Shown piece by piece: positions 42,374-53,419 of a DNA stretch of 64,000 nucleotides (positions are counted from its first letter, which is position 1; the number at the start of each line of letters is the position of its first letter). The stretch is taken from the NCBI RefSeq assembly GCF_947172395.1, contig NC_069109.1, positions 6,147,163-6,211,162 on the forward strand, written 5' to 3'. Position numbers and translations under genes: made by a program. The notes beneath the pieces were generated by a model. It worked only from the letters and a program-made list of their open reading frames with translations. It was not told where the DNA came from and searched no databases. Source of the stretch: Bicyclus anynana (Eukaryota; Arthropoda; Insecta; Lepidoptera; Nymphalidae).

Positions 42374-42672
42374 GCAGCAATCTCACCTGATGGTAAGTGA
42401 TGATGCAATCTAAGATGGAAGCGAGCTAACTTGTTAGGAGGAGGATAAAAATCCACACTTTTCGGTTTCTACACGACATCGTACCGGAAAGCTACTTAAA
42501 TCGCTTGGCGGTACGTTTTTGTCGGTATAGTGGTAACTAACCATGGCTAGAGCCCCCCACCAGCCAGACCTGGCTCAATTAAGAAAACCTCAATCGGTCA
42601 AACCGGGGATCAAACCCAAGACCTCCGTCTAGTAAGTCCACTCCACATACCACTGTGCCACGGAGGCCGTCA
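42374..42672 (-). mobile_element. tRNA-derived SINE, family B (minus)
   Basis: Reverse reads GACGGCCTCCGTGGCACAGT head (42672-42653), a B box mutated to GTTTGATCCCC, and tail ATCACTTACCATCAGGTGAG. Near full length. Confidence 0.85.
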
Positions 42673-42674
42673 AA

Positions 42675-42965
42675 AGCTTTGCATACCCACTCTGATATAG
42701 AGCTTGCCGCAGTTCTATAGACGTCAAGGTCTTTAAGCAAATCATAGCTAGGTGTCTTGTACCAGGTCATCTTTCGATCTAGGTGCATACCCAGATATCT
42801 AACACAATTAGTATGGGGTAATTGTTTGTTACCAATACTCCAGTTTAACAGCAATATGAATGTCTCTACTGGGGGATACTCATGTCTTACCAACATCAAA
42901 CCTAATACCCATCTGCTCATAGTCTTTTTGACTGATTGCACGATATTTCATGGAACAAAAAAAAA
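42675..42965 (-). pseudogene. LINE reverse-transcriptase remnant (minus)
   Basis: Minus frame contains NWSIGNKQLPHTNCVRYLGM then HLDRKMTWYKT, matching the (V-YLGV-LD-RLTW) motif at the end of Jockey-like reverse transcriptases. Frame broken; no active element. Confidence 0.65.
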
Positions 42966-45265
42966 GGTGTCTTGTACCTAATATCATACATAGGACCTTA
43001 TTGAATACCACAACAAATTCTAATAAATGTCACATCATTTTATTTCATGGAAACTACTGACTCACTTTCGTTAGTTCTTTGAAATGTGTGTTGTCCAGTT
43101 AGGCTGATTGTTGGTAATTGGCATCGTACACTCTTCAATGTTGATGTGATATACAGGGTGTCCCGTAATTAATGGATAAAACGCAAACAGTAGATACACC
43201 ACCTAATTATCTAAAACTAATATGAATGAAGTTTTCCCATAGCTGGTGATTAACTCGTTTATCCGTTAATCGTTAATTAACAAAGTTAACATTTTGGATA
43301 ACACATTAACTTTTAACGTTAACTTCCGTTAATATGCAGAAGTCTGATAATTGTTAATTTAATGCCTACTATTTACTGCACGAAACCGCGGCTCGGCGCG
43401 AAAAACAAGTTCACACAAGCATGAAACGACAAGTGACTTTTTTGAAAGGTCTTTTTTATATTATTTATTTCCAAAGAAAAAATTATAGATAAATTTTAAA
43501 ATCATAGATAAAATCAACAAAAAACAAATTATGGCATTTTTCCCCAGTGCTCATCCTCATTTTTCCAATGGTGATCTCATGCAACGATATAAAAATGCAA
43601 TTTTACAGTCATCAAGAAAAAATTTTTTTTTCATATTTTCATACAAAATAATTATGAATAATTATCTATATCTTTGCGTTTTAAAATACATAATTGTAGT
43701 GATAAGACTGATGATATCAATGAGATATCGCTACTGGTACTCCGCACTTCACTAGTAAGCTACTTCATGATATTCATAAATGAATAAGTTTGGCTAGGTT
43801 ATAATATAAGGATGCCATATAAGGGACACAATCTAAGATCTATTTACAAAAGAAATATTTTTTACTCTGAAAATATTCATTTTAGAAGAAAATTTCCTTG
43901 GACATCTAATTAATTTTCTTTAAAGAATATAGCCCTAAAGATATGGGAAATACACCATCTTGTAATCCAAGCATCCTGTATATACTTATTATAGTTTAAA
44001 TCCTAAAATATCTCAACCTTGAATACAGGTATTGTCTAAAAAACATAGGCAAACTTCTCACCTACATACAGCTCAAATCCACCAATCTACGACACTACAA
44101 GTTGGCGGGCAAAATACTAATAAAAATAGCACAATACATACACAATGTAGTGAATTAATGATACAGTTGATTACATATGACTGCTGCAGTTTAACGGCCG
44201 CATTAATTAGGACATTGTTAGCGCTGACTCAATGCTTAAGAATGCAAGTCCTTAAAATGGTAAGCCCCCAAACAATCACTTGAAATTGAAGTGAAAGTGA
44301 TCTAAAAAAGACCTTTTTACTTCGCACATTTCACGCTACAGTGAAGCTAGACATGTGAAATGCGCGTTACGGATGATTATCATACGAATAGGAAGTATTT
44401 GGTATGTAAATAATAATATTTACGTAAATAATTAATTCGTCTTACCCTGAAGGAAGTTTGTTTATTTTATTTTGTTGCAATGTTGCAGTTGTATGTTACG
44501 TCATTGTTATATTGTTCTTGTTAGGAAATTCGCACTTTAACTGTAGGACCTTAATTAGCTAAATAAATTCGATAATTTCTCAGAATTTCCTGCAATTTGT
44601 ACAAAACGTAACAAAGCGTCACTTCAGAGCTGCGCCATCTTTGTTTATGAACACAGATTATTATTTACGTATTTTATGAATACACTACACAGATAATGAG
44701 AAAATACCTCAGAGGATACACATTGGCTATGTTCCAATTGGCAATAATTAGTTTTCCACCAACCGTTCCTCATGACGAACACGGTCGTTATAATCTGTGG
44801 ATATCCAGAATTTTGTTCTTAAATTTAATAAAAGAACTAGTCAATTATTAGAAACATTATATTAATTTGGTGGAATTCTAAAATTTCTGTTTCCGGTTTC
44901 GTTTGTCAGTCACTTTTAGTCACACATTTCACAAACCTTTTTTCTGCGTGTTTATTTCATCAAACCAAACTCAAAATTGATTTAGGATCCATTTATACAA
45001 TGAAACAAAAATAACAAACACAACAATAAAGTTACACAAAACAACAAATACCTACACGTAATAATAACAACAAACTTAACAAATTAATAAGTAGAAAATT
45101 ATCAATAAACTTGGTTAAACAACCATTAAGCAGCAATAAAAAGAAATAGGTGCGCATGCAAGATGGAGTAATAATGTAACGATAATCAAGTTTGACGCAG
45201 AATAAATAAAATAGGTTCACAAGTGACGGAAACATCGCCCGCCATACATAAAAAAGCATACATAC
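42966..45265. other. Non-coding stretch, no gene recognised
   Basis: Includes an AGGGTGTCCCGTAATTAATG element near 43153 whose other end may be near 43975 (GCATCCTGTATATA), but its class is unknown. No host exon was supported; any 5' exon of the PH/PDZ gene here is too short or weak to see. Confidence 0.5.
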
Positions 45266-45267
45266 AG

Positions 45268-45655
45268 CCGGACAGACTGTGATGGACCTGCCAATGCATA
45301 GCTTTAAGCAATGTGTTAAAAAACATCTACTTAGTCGAGGGTACTACAACATTGATGAGTTCCTTAATGATAAAGATGCTTGGAGGTCGTTGGATCAGCT
45401 TCCACCTTCACACAGAAAGTAAAACTATAAAAAATGTAAACAGTAATTGTTATTAATTGTAAATTATAATACTGTATGAATTTTTCAAAAGAGCAACTGT
45501 TGAGTTTCTTGCCGGTATCTTCTCAGCAGAACCTGCCTTCCGAACCGGTGGTAGAATCTTTACAAATAGTCAACTGACGTGTCAAAAGTGCTTGTAAACT
45601 GAGCCTACTTGAAATAAATGATTTTTGATTTGATTTTGATTTGATTTGATTTGAC
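45268..45655 (+). pseudogene. CR1/Jockey-like LINE ORF2 end with 3' tail
   Basis: Plus frame 45281-45422: MDLPMHSFKQCVKKHLLSRG, YYNIDEFLNDKDAWRSLDQL and PPSHRK stop, the ORF2 C-terminus. It is followed by a 3' UTR with TTGCCGGTATCTTCTCAGCA and a TTTGA-type simple tail. 5'-truncated as usual for LINE insertions. Inverted 3' ends of the same family are at 48750-49010 and 62205-62375. Confidence 0.82.
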
Positions 45656-46096
45656 ATAGTACCTCCTACGGTCCGGTCACTGGCGGTAATATTAAAGTTA
45701 CCAAGTGGAACGAAGCCATTACTTTTGTCTATGAATGGATTTGTCTGTGGATAGATATGGATTCGATGACTTTGCAAAGAGATTCACTGCAACTGTCAGG
45801 CTGCGACAGATTGACTTTTGATTTTGACATTAAAATTCCCTTTTTTTCGTCTGTGGTCTGAAGTGGTTGGTGTGCTACGAAGTTGAAAATATTCTAAAAC
45901 CCGTAAGTTTTCTTTAATTTTATATGATTTCTACGTTGCGTTGATATATCACATTGTCCTATATAAAAAAACAATATATTTTCAATGTCTTAAGTGAAGA
46001 AAACCACTTCATTCTTTGATGAAGTGTCAAGTCTTATTTACATCGATACAGTACGCGTAAATGCCGTTACAGCGCTGTGTTCGCAACTTATTTTGG

Positions 46097-46289
46097 TCAC
46101 GTGACAGCCTCAAACCGCCAAAATAAACGTCATTTTCTGCCAGTGACGATTTTTGTCGTATTTTTGTAATCCAAAAACCAAGTTATTTCCCTGTTTTCAA
46201 TCGGAGTTTTCATTCAATATCATTATTTTATCGATATTCAACGCTTTCGCAACACAATTAAAGTGTACCAATTGCGTGGGTGTTAGAAA
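46097..46289 (+). promoter_or_regulatory. Asf1 upstream region with DRE and E2F-like sites
   Basis: TATCGATA at 46229-46236 is a perfect match to the DNA-replication-related element bound by DREF in Drosophila. AACCGCCAAAAT near 46114 resembles an E2F site, and CACGTG lies near 46098. These fit S-phase control of a histone chaperone gene, but binding is inferred. Confidence 0.55.
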
Positions 46290-46788
46290 ATGGCGAAAGT
46301 TCACATAACCAATGTGGTGGTGTTGGACAATCCCAGTCCGTTTTTGAACCCTTTCCAATTTGAATTGACGTTCGAGGGCATCGAAGAACTGAAAGAGGAC
46401 TTGGAATGGAAGATGATATACGTTGGATCAGCGGAAACGGAGGAGCACGACCAGGTTTTGGACACGATTTACGTAGGCCCGATTCCAGAGGGTCGACACA
46501 TGTTCGTTTTCCAAGCGCCCCCACCAGACGTCACTCGTATACCAGAGAACGACGCCTTGGGTGTCACAGTCGTGTTATTAACCTGCTCGTATAGAGGACA
46601 GGAGTTTGTTAGGATTGGTTATTTCATAAACAATGAGTATAGTGAAAACGAGCCGGAGTTGCGCGAGAATCCGCCAGCGAAGCCCCAGTTTGATAAGGTA
46701 GTGAGGAACATTCTAGCGTCCGAACCGAGAGTGACGAGGTTTAAAATCAACTGGGCGGAGCCTGATGCTGCATTAGCCACTGATTCTG
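46290..46788 (+). CDS. asf1: Asf1 exon 1 (conserved core)
   Basis: Encodes the first 166 residues. Donor GTGAGT follows at 46789. The antisense frame over this region is a shadow. Confidence 0.95.
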
Positions 46789-47258
46789 GTGAGTTTTTTT
46801 TTTAACTGTCAATTTGTTTGGTGTAGTTTGTAATGGCTTGGCTTACAACAGATTCTGGGGTCCAAAGGCCATTGTTTTTTTTAGAAAAATATAGTATTTT
46901 TCAGATTTAGCTATAAAAAATAATATAGTACAGTAAAAGCTCCTTATTCACACTTCCTTTATTCTCGTTTTCACTATTCGCAGATTAAAAAATTGCATCC
47001 TAATTCCTATATTCGTGGTTAAATATAACCCTGCAGAGATCATACGATCATAAAGCTCATCATCATCATCATGATCATAGACAACCTGTAATTTTCTATT
47101 GATGTGACATTCCAGGTGACGGTAACATAGAGAGCCATGTACCCAGCAGTGACTCGTACAGTGCATTCAACAACGACAGTCAAATAAGTGGCATGTTCCA
47201 AGGCAGCTTGAGTGGGTACGGTGACAATTCCAATTCTGTGGTGCATATGGAGTGTTGA
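46290..47258 (+). CDS. asf1: Histone chaperone Asf1
   Basis: Binds the H3-H4 dimer in the nucleus and hands it to CAF-1 or HIRA during nucleosome assembly. Exons 46290-46788 and 47116-47258 join within a Gly codon to give 213 residues. The N-terminal immunoglobulin-like core (about 1-155) is complete and highly conserved: MAKVHITNVVVLDNPSPFLN start, LEWKMIYVGSAE, GVTVVLLTCSYRGQEFVRIG, YFINNEY, and ILASEPRVTRFKINW. The second exon is the variable Ser/Asp-rich C-terminal tail, with SDSYSAFNNDSQ-type sites that in other Asf1 proteins are Tousled-like kinase targets (family knowledge). The start fits GAAAATGG. The plus-strand gene lies upstream of, and opposite in orientation to, the PH/PDZ gene. 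Length and motifs fit insect Asf1. Confidence 0.96.
47116..47258 (+). CDS. asf1: Asf1 exon 2 (C-terminal tail)
   Basis: Acceptor TTCCAG ends at 47115. Encodes GDGNIESHVPSSDSYSAFNN, DSQISGMFQGSLSGYGDNSN and SVVHMEC, stop TGA at 47256-47258. The Gly/Ser/Asn-rich tail is normal for the family. Confidence 0.9.
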
Positions 47259-47259
47259 G

Positions 47260-47962
47260 GTGAGTAATCATTTAAATCATCAACATAATCTATTTATATA
47301 AAAGTCTGGTTTGTGTGTACACTTATAACACAAGATCTGTTGGACTGATTTGGCTCAAAATTGGTGAAGATGTAGTTGAGAACCAGGAGAAGGACATAGG
47401 ATACTTATACAGTATAGTAGGGTTGAGTAGGGGTATGGTAGGGTGGGTAGGTGTAGGGTGGGGTATCAATGATCTAATACGAACATTAACTGTCTCTATA
47501 GAATTGATGTTTTATAGTTAACTAGCGGGCGCCCGCGATTTCGTCCGCGTTAAATTCGATGTCAACTTTACCCTACCCCTACCTTACCTACACCCTACCC
47601 TATCCTACCCCTACCCTCCCCGTACCCTATCCCTTTTCTACCTCTATCCCACCCGTACCCCTATCTCACACCTATCCTACCCCTACCCTACCACTTCCCT
47701 ATCCTACCCGTACCTCTACCCTACCCCTGCCTTACCTACACCCTACCCTATCCTACCCCTACCCTCCCCGTACCCTATCCCTTTCCTACCCCTATCTCAC
47801 ACCTATCCTACCCCTACCCTACCACTTCCCTATCCTACCTGTACCTCTACCCTACCCCTACCCTACCTCTACCCCTACCCTACCCCTACACTACTCCTAC
47901 GCTTTAAGAAAAAAGCCACAAGTGCGATGTCAGCCAGTGTTAAATATTTGTTTTAATTTCAG
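47260..47962 (+). other. Probable Asf1 3'UTR intron containing a CCTAC tract
   Basis: GAG-GTGAGT at 47259-47260, immediately after the stop, is a strong donor, and TTTTAATTTCAG ending at 47962 is a strong acceptor. The intron holds a retrotransposon tail (CTAGCGGGCGCCCGCGATTT) and about 320 bases of irregular CCCTACCCCTA repeats (47570-47900). The junction lies one base after the stop, so it should not trigger nonsense-mediated decay. Confidence 0.55.
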
Positions 47963-48030
47963 ATAGACATGTAAAAAGTTGTGATCTGCTGTTATAGAGA
48001 ATAATAAACAATGGACTGAGAGTGAATAGT
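47963..48030 (+). other. Asf1 3' UTR end with polyadenylation signal
   Basis: AATAAA at 48003-48008, 40 bases after the proposed acceptor. Confidence 0.5.
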
Positions 48031-48149
48031 GAACCTCACTGTGTGTACTGAGAATTGAGATGCACTCCATATATGCAATGAAGCACTGCCTACACCAAGG
48101 GATTTATAATTTTAGTATAAGTATAATATCATCATCAAAATATATTAAC

Positions 48150-48340
48150 CCTTAATAGCTCAACAGTAAGGGTGGTTGGACTCCAATAGGTGTAGGTTCG
48201 ATCTCCACCCTGTTGGTCTATTGTCGTACCCACTCCTAATACAGTCTTTCCCGACTATCATCGTCATCATCATCATCTCAGCCGATGGAGTCCACTGCAG
48301 GACATAGGCCTTTTGCAGGGACTTCATCAATCCATCGAAC
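48150..48340 (+). mobile_element. SINE family S and adjoining dispersed repeat
   Basis: AATAGCTCAACAGTAAGGGT (A box) and GTAGGTTCGATCTCCACCCT (B box) to about 48270, then CATCATCTCAGCCGATGGAG and GACATAGGCCTTTTGCAGGG, a common lepidopteran repeat phrase. Confidence 0.6.
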
Positions 48341-48749
48341 TACATACATAAATACATCGAACTTTCCCAACTAGTTGGAAGGGAATGGTCATAATAGTAA
48401 AAAAAAAAAGATATGGCAAATATTCGTATCAAAAGAAAAAACCATTAAAGGATTAAATTTTTAAGCCCTTAATTTTCACTGTAGAGATAATTCATAAAAC
48501 ATGGCTAATATTTACGTGATACATTGAATATGTCCGACTAGTTTTGATCCATATGTGTTGCAAGAACCAGCTCATGATTAAGGGTGTGGATTCGAAACTA
48601 GTTGGGCGTACTGGTCAAGGGATTTATAATTTTAGTATGGGTATAATTTCATTTTTAGGGCCTTAATTCTCATTGTATGAGAGTTAATAACTGTGTTAAT
48701 TTATTAAAACATGGATAAAACTTATGTAATTCTATGTTAGAGTATGAAA

Positions 48750-49010
48750 TCAAAATCGAAAATCATTTATTTCAAGTAGGCTCAGTTTACAAGCACTTTT
48801 GACACGTCAGTTGACTATTTGTAAAGATTCTACCACCGGTTCGGAAGGCAGGTTCTGCTGAGAAGATACCGGCAAGAAACTCAACAGTTGCTCTTTTGAA
48901 AAAGTCATACAGTATTATAATTTACAATTGATAACAATTACAATTTCTTATAGTTTTATTTCCTGTGTGAAGGTGGAAGCTGATCCAACGGCCTCCAAGC
49001 GCTTTTATGT
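48750..49010 (-). mobile_element. CR1/Jockey-like LINE 3' end (minus)
   Basis: Reverse complement of 45360-45655: CAAGTAGGCTCAGTTTACAA, ACCACCGGTTCGGAAGGCAG, and GGTGGAAGCTGATCCAACGG coding the SLDQLPPS end of ORF2. Confidence 0.82.
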
Positions 49011-49220
49011 CCCAACTAGTTTGGTGTTTCAAGAACCAGCTCATGATTAAGGGTGTTCGAGACTATTCAGGCAAACTCTGATTTTGTATCACTTGAGCTT
49101 TAGTTTTGTAAATAAATTTATATTTACAAAACTAAAGCTCAAAAATAACACTCACAATACATTAAATTCAAAAATAGCTAATTATTTTGTACAAAAAGTA
49201 TTAACTGCTGATATTTTGTC

Positions 49221-49507
49221 ATCTACTTGGTGGCTTCTGTGGTTTGCGCGGTGGATTTACTAGAGGTCCTGGGTTCGATCCCTGGCCGGGTTGAATGAGG
49301 TGGTGTGAGGCTTCGGCTGTGGCTAGTTACCACTCTACTGACAAAGACGTACCGCTAAGCGATTTAGCATACCGGTACGATGTCGTGTAGAAACCGAAAG
49401 GGATGTGGATTTTCGTCCTACTTTTAACAAGTTAGCCAGTTTCCATCTTAGATTGTATCATCACTTACCATCAGGTGAGATTGCAGTCAGGGGCTAACAA
49501 AAAAAAA
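49221..49507 (+). mobile_element. tRNA-derived SINE, family B
   Basis: GCGCGGTGGATTTACTAGAG, GGTTCGATCCCTGGCCGGGT, tail CATCACTTACCATCAGGTGA, A-run end. The body has a deletion after the B box. Confidence 0.82.
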
Positions 49508-49741
49508 CTTGGTGATAGGTCAGTGCTATTTTGAAGTGACACACAGATAAGTGAGAACAAAACGTATTTAAGTTAGATATTAATCAAGTGTATACCATAA
49601 GAATAACAAATAATGTCGTTAGGATTCTTTTCTTGCATCGTCCAGTTTAAAAAAAAAAATTTTGGACACAATGCATGCTTTATAATGACGGCTGAGTGGC
49701 TTCTGGTGTTTATATAGTCACAAAAAAGAGATGTGTCAAAA

Positions 49742-50235
49742 TAAAGATCGTAGCTCATTGGACCCAACCGGGACGCGATCCGCACCGCCTCGCCTCGAGT
49801 GGTTAGTATTCTTCGTATGGATGTATGGGCATGCGCTCACTACAACTTCATACAATCACCGGAACGCCTCGCTCGCGAGGTGTCCACGCGCGAACTGCGA
49901 GGTCTCCACGCCTCGATCTCGAGGTGTCCACGCGCCGATCGCGAGGTGTCCACGCCTCGATCTCGAGGTGTCCACGCCTCGATCTCGAAGTGTCCACGCG
50001 CCGATCGCGAGGTGTTCACGCCTCGATCGCAAAGTGTCCACGCGCCGATCGCAAAGTCTCCGCGCGCCGATCGCGAGTAGACCACTCGATGACAGCTCGC
50101 TGTTGACATACTTGCCTCGCCTGAACCGCGAGATGACAACGCGGCGTCCACCCGTGGTCCATCTGTCGACGACAAGTGGACGCCTAGCGGCGAGGCGGTG
50201 CGGGTCGGGTCTAATGAGTTACTACCTTTAGTCTA
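49742..50235. mobile_element. Terminal-inverted-repeat element with an internal CpG-rich minisatellite
   Basis: Left end TAAAGATCGTAGCTCATTGG then ACCC, with CCGCACCGCCTCGCC inside. The right end, read in reverse, gives AAAGGTAGTAACTCATTAGA then CCC, with CCGCACCGCCTCGCC. Between them 49858-50085 is an array of about nine 24-base units (TCGAGGTGTCCACGCCTCGA or CGCGAGGTGTCCACGCGCCG). Because the unit is a multiple of three, several frames on both strands stay open and read Arg/Ser/His-rich repeats. No transposase. Likely non-autonomous. Confidence 0.72.
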
Positions 50236-50239
50236 AAGA

Positions 50240-51505
50240 AAACTTCAATGGAAAACTGTTAAACAAACCTAAAACACGAGACTCCTATTTAAATAGACAT
50301 GGGTTTGTGCCAGGCATTGGTGGCATGTGAGGATTGTTAAGGCTTTTTTTACAGTCCCTGAATCCTTGAGGTTCTCACACAGCAAGCAGATAGGTATTTT
50401 CATCAAACTGAAACTTTTTTGCTATAAAAAAAAATGTGTAAAAATTACTCTTAAAGTTAGTTTATTTAAAATAAAGAGAATAAAATTATAGCTGGAGTTT
50501 CTATAATAAATAATTTATTAGTTATTCTTATGGTTAATGTATTTTTGAAATTAAAACACAAATATTGTACTAACATAAACAATTTGACTATAGAATTACA
50601 TTTATTTGTCTATGAATCGACAACAGTGTGGTCGTTTAGAATTGTCCAACTTTGTAACTTTGCTATAGAGTTCTTAGCCAGAGATTCCCAAGTATTATGC
50701 CTTGTTTACCTTTGCCTTAATTATTTAAATAGACTAATATTAATAATAAACATTCACACACAAACACAAATTTAATATTTTTTTTAAAGAAGTGGATAAA
50801 GCCTATAGTTAGGAGTTTACATATAGATCGATAACCAATAATGATTATTTACATTGCCAAAATGTTGTACATATATGTATTAAACACATTTGAAATTTAA
50901 CACATAACAATTCATCATTCGTTACTGTTCTTAATTTCTAGCTAGTTGTCACCATACAGCCAAGTGAAAAGTGAAAGGTGCGCAAAATAGGTTAAAAATG
51001 TAACGCTGATTGATAAACTCGTTAATCGAATTTTACTGCCCATATTTTTTTTAATACCGTGGGCTATAAAAAAAAATCGATTCTTGAAAAGTAAACTCCA
51101 AAAAAATTGGGTTTGGATTTGGGTTTTAATGGTTTTAGTAGCAACATCACATTTCGCTCTATGTATATAAAGTCGATTTTGCTTTATCTGAGAATGTATT
51201 GAAAACTTTTGAGTATGCCATATCTGTTAAAATTAATTGGAAAATTCTAAGCGACTGTACTTTATGGCTGTTCAAAAATAATAATGTAATAGTTAAACCA
51301 TAGACTATTTATTTTTTTATTTTAAGGTTTCAACATGACTAAAATTTGTAAGATTTAATTTAGTGAAAATATTAATTTGTACCAAAATTAAGCGAATATA
51401 GTTTAAATAAAAAAAATGAAATAAAATGATTTGTAAATACTTTTATGTTTTATTTTCATTCATCTAGCATAAAAATAATGGTGTTTATTTATTTATATTT
51501 ATATA
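50240..51505. other. Intergenic AT-rich DNA, no gene seen
   Basis: No supportable coding sequence or named repeat. The frame at 50530-50775 lacks domain features and sits in AT-rich DNA. Confidence 0.5.
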
Positions 51506-51506
51506 T

Positions 51507-51656
51507 GACGGCCTCCGCCTCCTCCGACGTAGTGCAATCAATGCGCGGTGGATTTACAAGTCCTGGGTTCGATCCCCGGCTGGGCCGGTTAACGTTTTAT
51601 TAATTGGTCCAGTTCTGGCTGGTGGCGTGCTTCGGCCGTGGCTAGTAACCACAACT
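51507..51656 (+). mobile_element. SINE family B, 5' part
   Basis: GACGGCCTCCGCCTCCTCCG head, GGTTCGATCCCCGGCTGGGC B box, TTCGGCCGTGGCTAG. Truncated before the tail. Confidence 0.78.
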
Positions 51657-51667
51657 TTTAAAGAATC

Positions 51668-52048
51668 TATACTTATAATAAATCTGTAGAGAGGTCAATT
51701 CTGTACATGAAATAAATATTCCCAAAATAATAGTTATTTTAGTCAGGGGTGATTAGTGATCGATACTGATGACATAAATGCAATCAGTAAAATTTTTGTC
51801 CGTCTGTTTGTATGTTCTTTATAGAAACAAAAACTACTCGACGGATCTAAACGAAACTTGGTACAAATATTCTTCATACTCGTGGGCAGGTTATAGTATA
51901 CTTTTCATCACGCTACGATCAATAGGAGCAGAGCAGTGAAGGGAAGTGTTGGGAAAACGGGAGAAGTTACTCCATTTTTACAGCGATACTATTTTAAGGG
52001 CCGGATTAAAGAGGTCTAAGGGCGGACGAAGTCGCGTGCGTCCGATAA
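51668..52048 (+). mobile_element. Dispersed repeat, family K (ATAAATCTGTAGAGAGGTCA)
   Basis: From ATAATAAATCTGTAGAGAGG through GATTAGTGATCGATACTGAT and AAAACTACTCGACGGATCTA to GGACGAAGTCGCGTGCGTCC. Copies in pieces at 54812-54966, 55290-55410 and 56345-56585. Looks like a retrotransposon 3' end. Confidence 0.65.
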
Positions 52049-52461
52049 TACTATACTAATATGATATAGTTGGCTATAATCAAAAGACAATAAGTAAGGC
52101 AATAAATAATATGTAACCTTGTGTTAAAAATAAAAGACCTTTGGAGCTGGCATTTTGCAATTATGTCAGAGCCTTTATCGATTCAGATTTATACTGACCT
52201 TTAAAGAATGCTATCTAAATGGAGTCCTTTCTGATTCCTTGTAAAGCTGTGAACTGTCTCGATTGTAGATAAAAAAGTATTCGTATTTTATAGGGTTCCG
52301 TAGTTCAAATGGAAAAAAAATAAACCCACGATCACTTTGTGGTTATCAAGATCCTTTGTCTCGGGACATTAATAAACTGTTTTCTGAAATTACTTTTTTG
52401 TTAATTTTTGAGTTTTCTGAAAGTTTGACGGCCTCCGTGGGCTATCACGGCTCTTCTTAAG

Positions 52462-52765
52462 AGCCGTGATAGCCCAATGGATATAACTTCTGCCTCCGAT
52501 TCCGGAGGGTGTGGGTTCGAATCCGGTCCGGGGCATGCACCTCCAACTTTTCAGTTGTGTGCATTTTAAGAAATTAAATATCACGTGTCTCAAACGGTGA
52601 AGGAAAACATCGTGAGGAAACCTGCATACCATCTTAATTCTCTGCGTGTGTGAACTCTGCCAATCCGCATTGGGCCAGCGTGGTGGACTATTGGCCTTAT
52701 CCCTCTCATTCTGAGAGGAGACTTGAGCTCAGCAGTGAGCCGAATATGGGTTGATGACGACGATG
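52462..52765 (+). mobile_element. tRNA-derived SINE, family A
   Basis: AGAGCCGTGATAGCCCAATG head, GGTTCGAATCCGGTCCGGGG, tail GCAGTGAGCCGAATATGGGT. It is preceded by GGGCTATCACGGCTCTTCTT, an inverted copy of its own first 16 bases. Confidence 0.87.
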
Positions 52766-52959
52766 TTTTGGTGCTTTAGGTATGTGCTACATTTTATTCA
52801 AATAAAATAATACCTTATTTTCTTCAACAGTCAATTTTTTTTTCTTTGGGGGTGGGGGGGGGGCTTCCTCCATTAGTTAGTAAGGAGTTCGCTGTCACCT
52901 GGAAATTATAACAGGGGTTCGTGGAGCCGAAAGTTTGAGAAACCCTGCGCTAGTCTATA

Positions 52960-53255
52960 CTAATATTATAAAGAGGAAAACTTTGTTTGTTTGTTTGATT
53001 GTAATGAATAGGCTCAAAAACTACTGGACCGATTTTAAAAATTCTTTCACCATTCGAAAGCTACATTATCCACAAGTAACATAGGCTAAATTTTATTTTG
53101 AAAAAAATAGGGTTCCGTAAGATATTTGGCTTTTTCGGACACAAGGTGTAAAAAATCAACCAGAAAAGTAGAGTAGGGGTAGGGGTAGAATAGGGGTAGT
53201 TGAAAGTTTACATCGAGTTTCACGCGGATGTCGCGGGCGTCCGCTAGTATGTAGA
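52960..53255 (+). mobile_element. Retrotransposon 3' tail with a GTAGGGG tract
   Basis: CTATACTAATATTATAAAGA start, AAACTACTGGACCGATTTTA, GAGTAGGGGTAGGGGTAGAA and the ending GTCGCGGGCGTCCGCTAGTA. No ORF. Confidence 0.6.
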
Positions 53256-53419
53256 TAAATTCGTTTATCTTTTATCACTACAAATCTTTTTATGATGAGT
53301 TTATCAGTCAGTAGCTAGGTAGATATATCTATGTAGGACGTCAAACAGTTTCAACACAACAACGCTTGTTGATATGGGTAAGTTGACTTACACCTTTTAA
53401 TACATCTCTGGTATAAAAT

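Noticed and set aside
45523..45790. Minus frame with IHIYPQTNPFIDKSNGFVPL as an upstream exon of the PH/PDZ gene
   Set aside because: It runs directly into a LINE tail, with no clear splice sites and no domain; kept only as an unproven possibility.
47570..47900. Possible interstitial telomere repeats
   Set aside because: The unit is irregular CCCTACC/CCTACCC, not the insect telomere unit CCTAA, and similar tracts occur only with one retrotransposon tail family.
47559..47966. Pro/Tyr/Leu-rich 135-codon frame
   Set aside because: Product of CCCTACCCCTA simple repeats in the Asf1 3'UTR intron.
49731..50231. Overlapping Arg/Ser-rich frames on both strands
   Set aside because: A 24-base satellite keeps several frames open at once; no one frame is favoured, and the array sits inside a TIR element.
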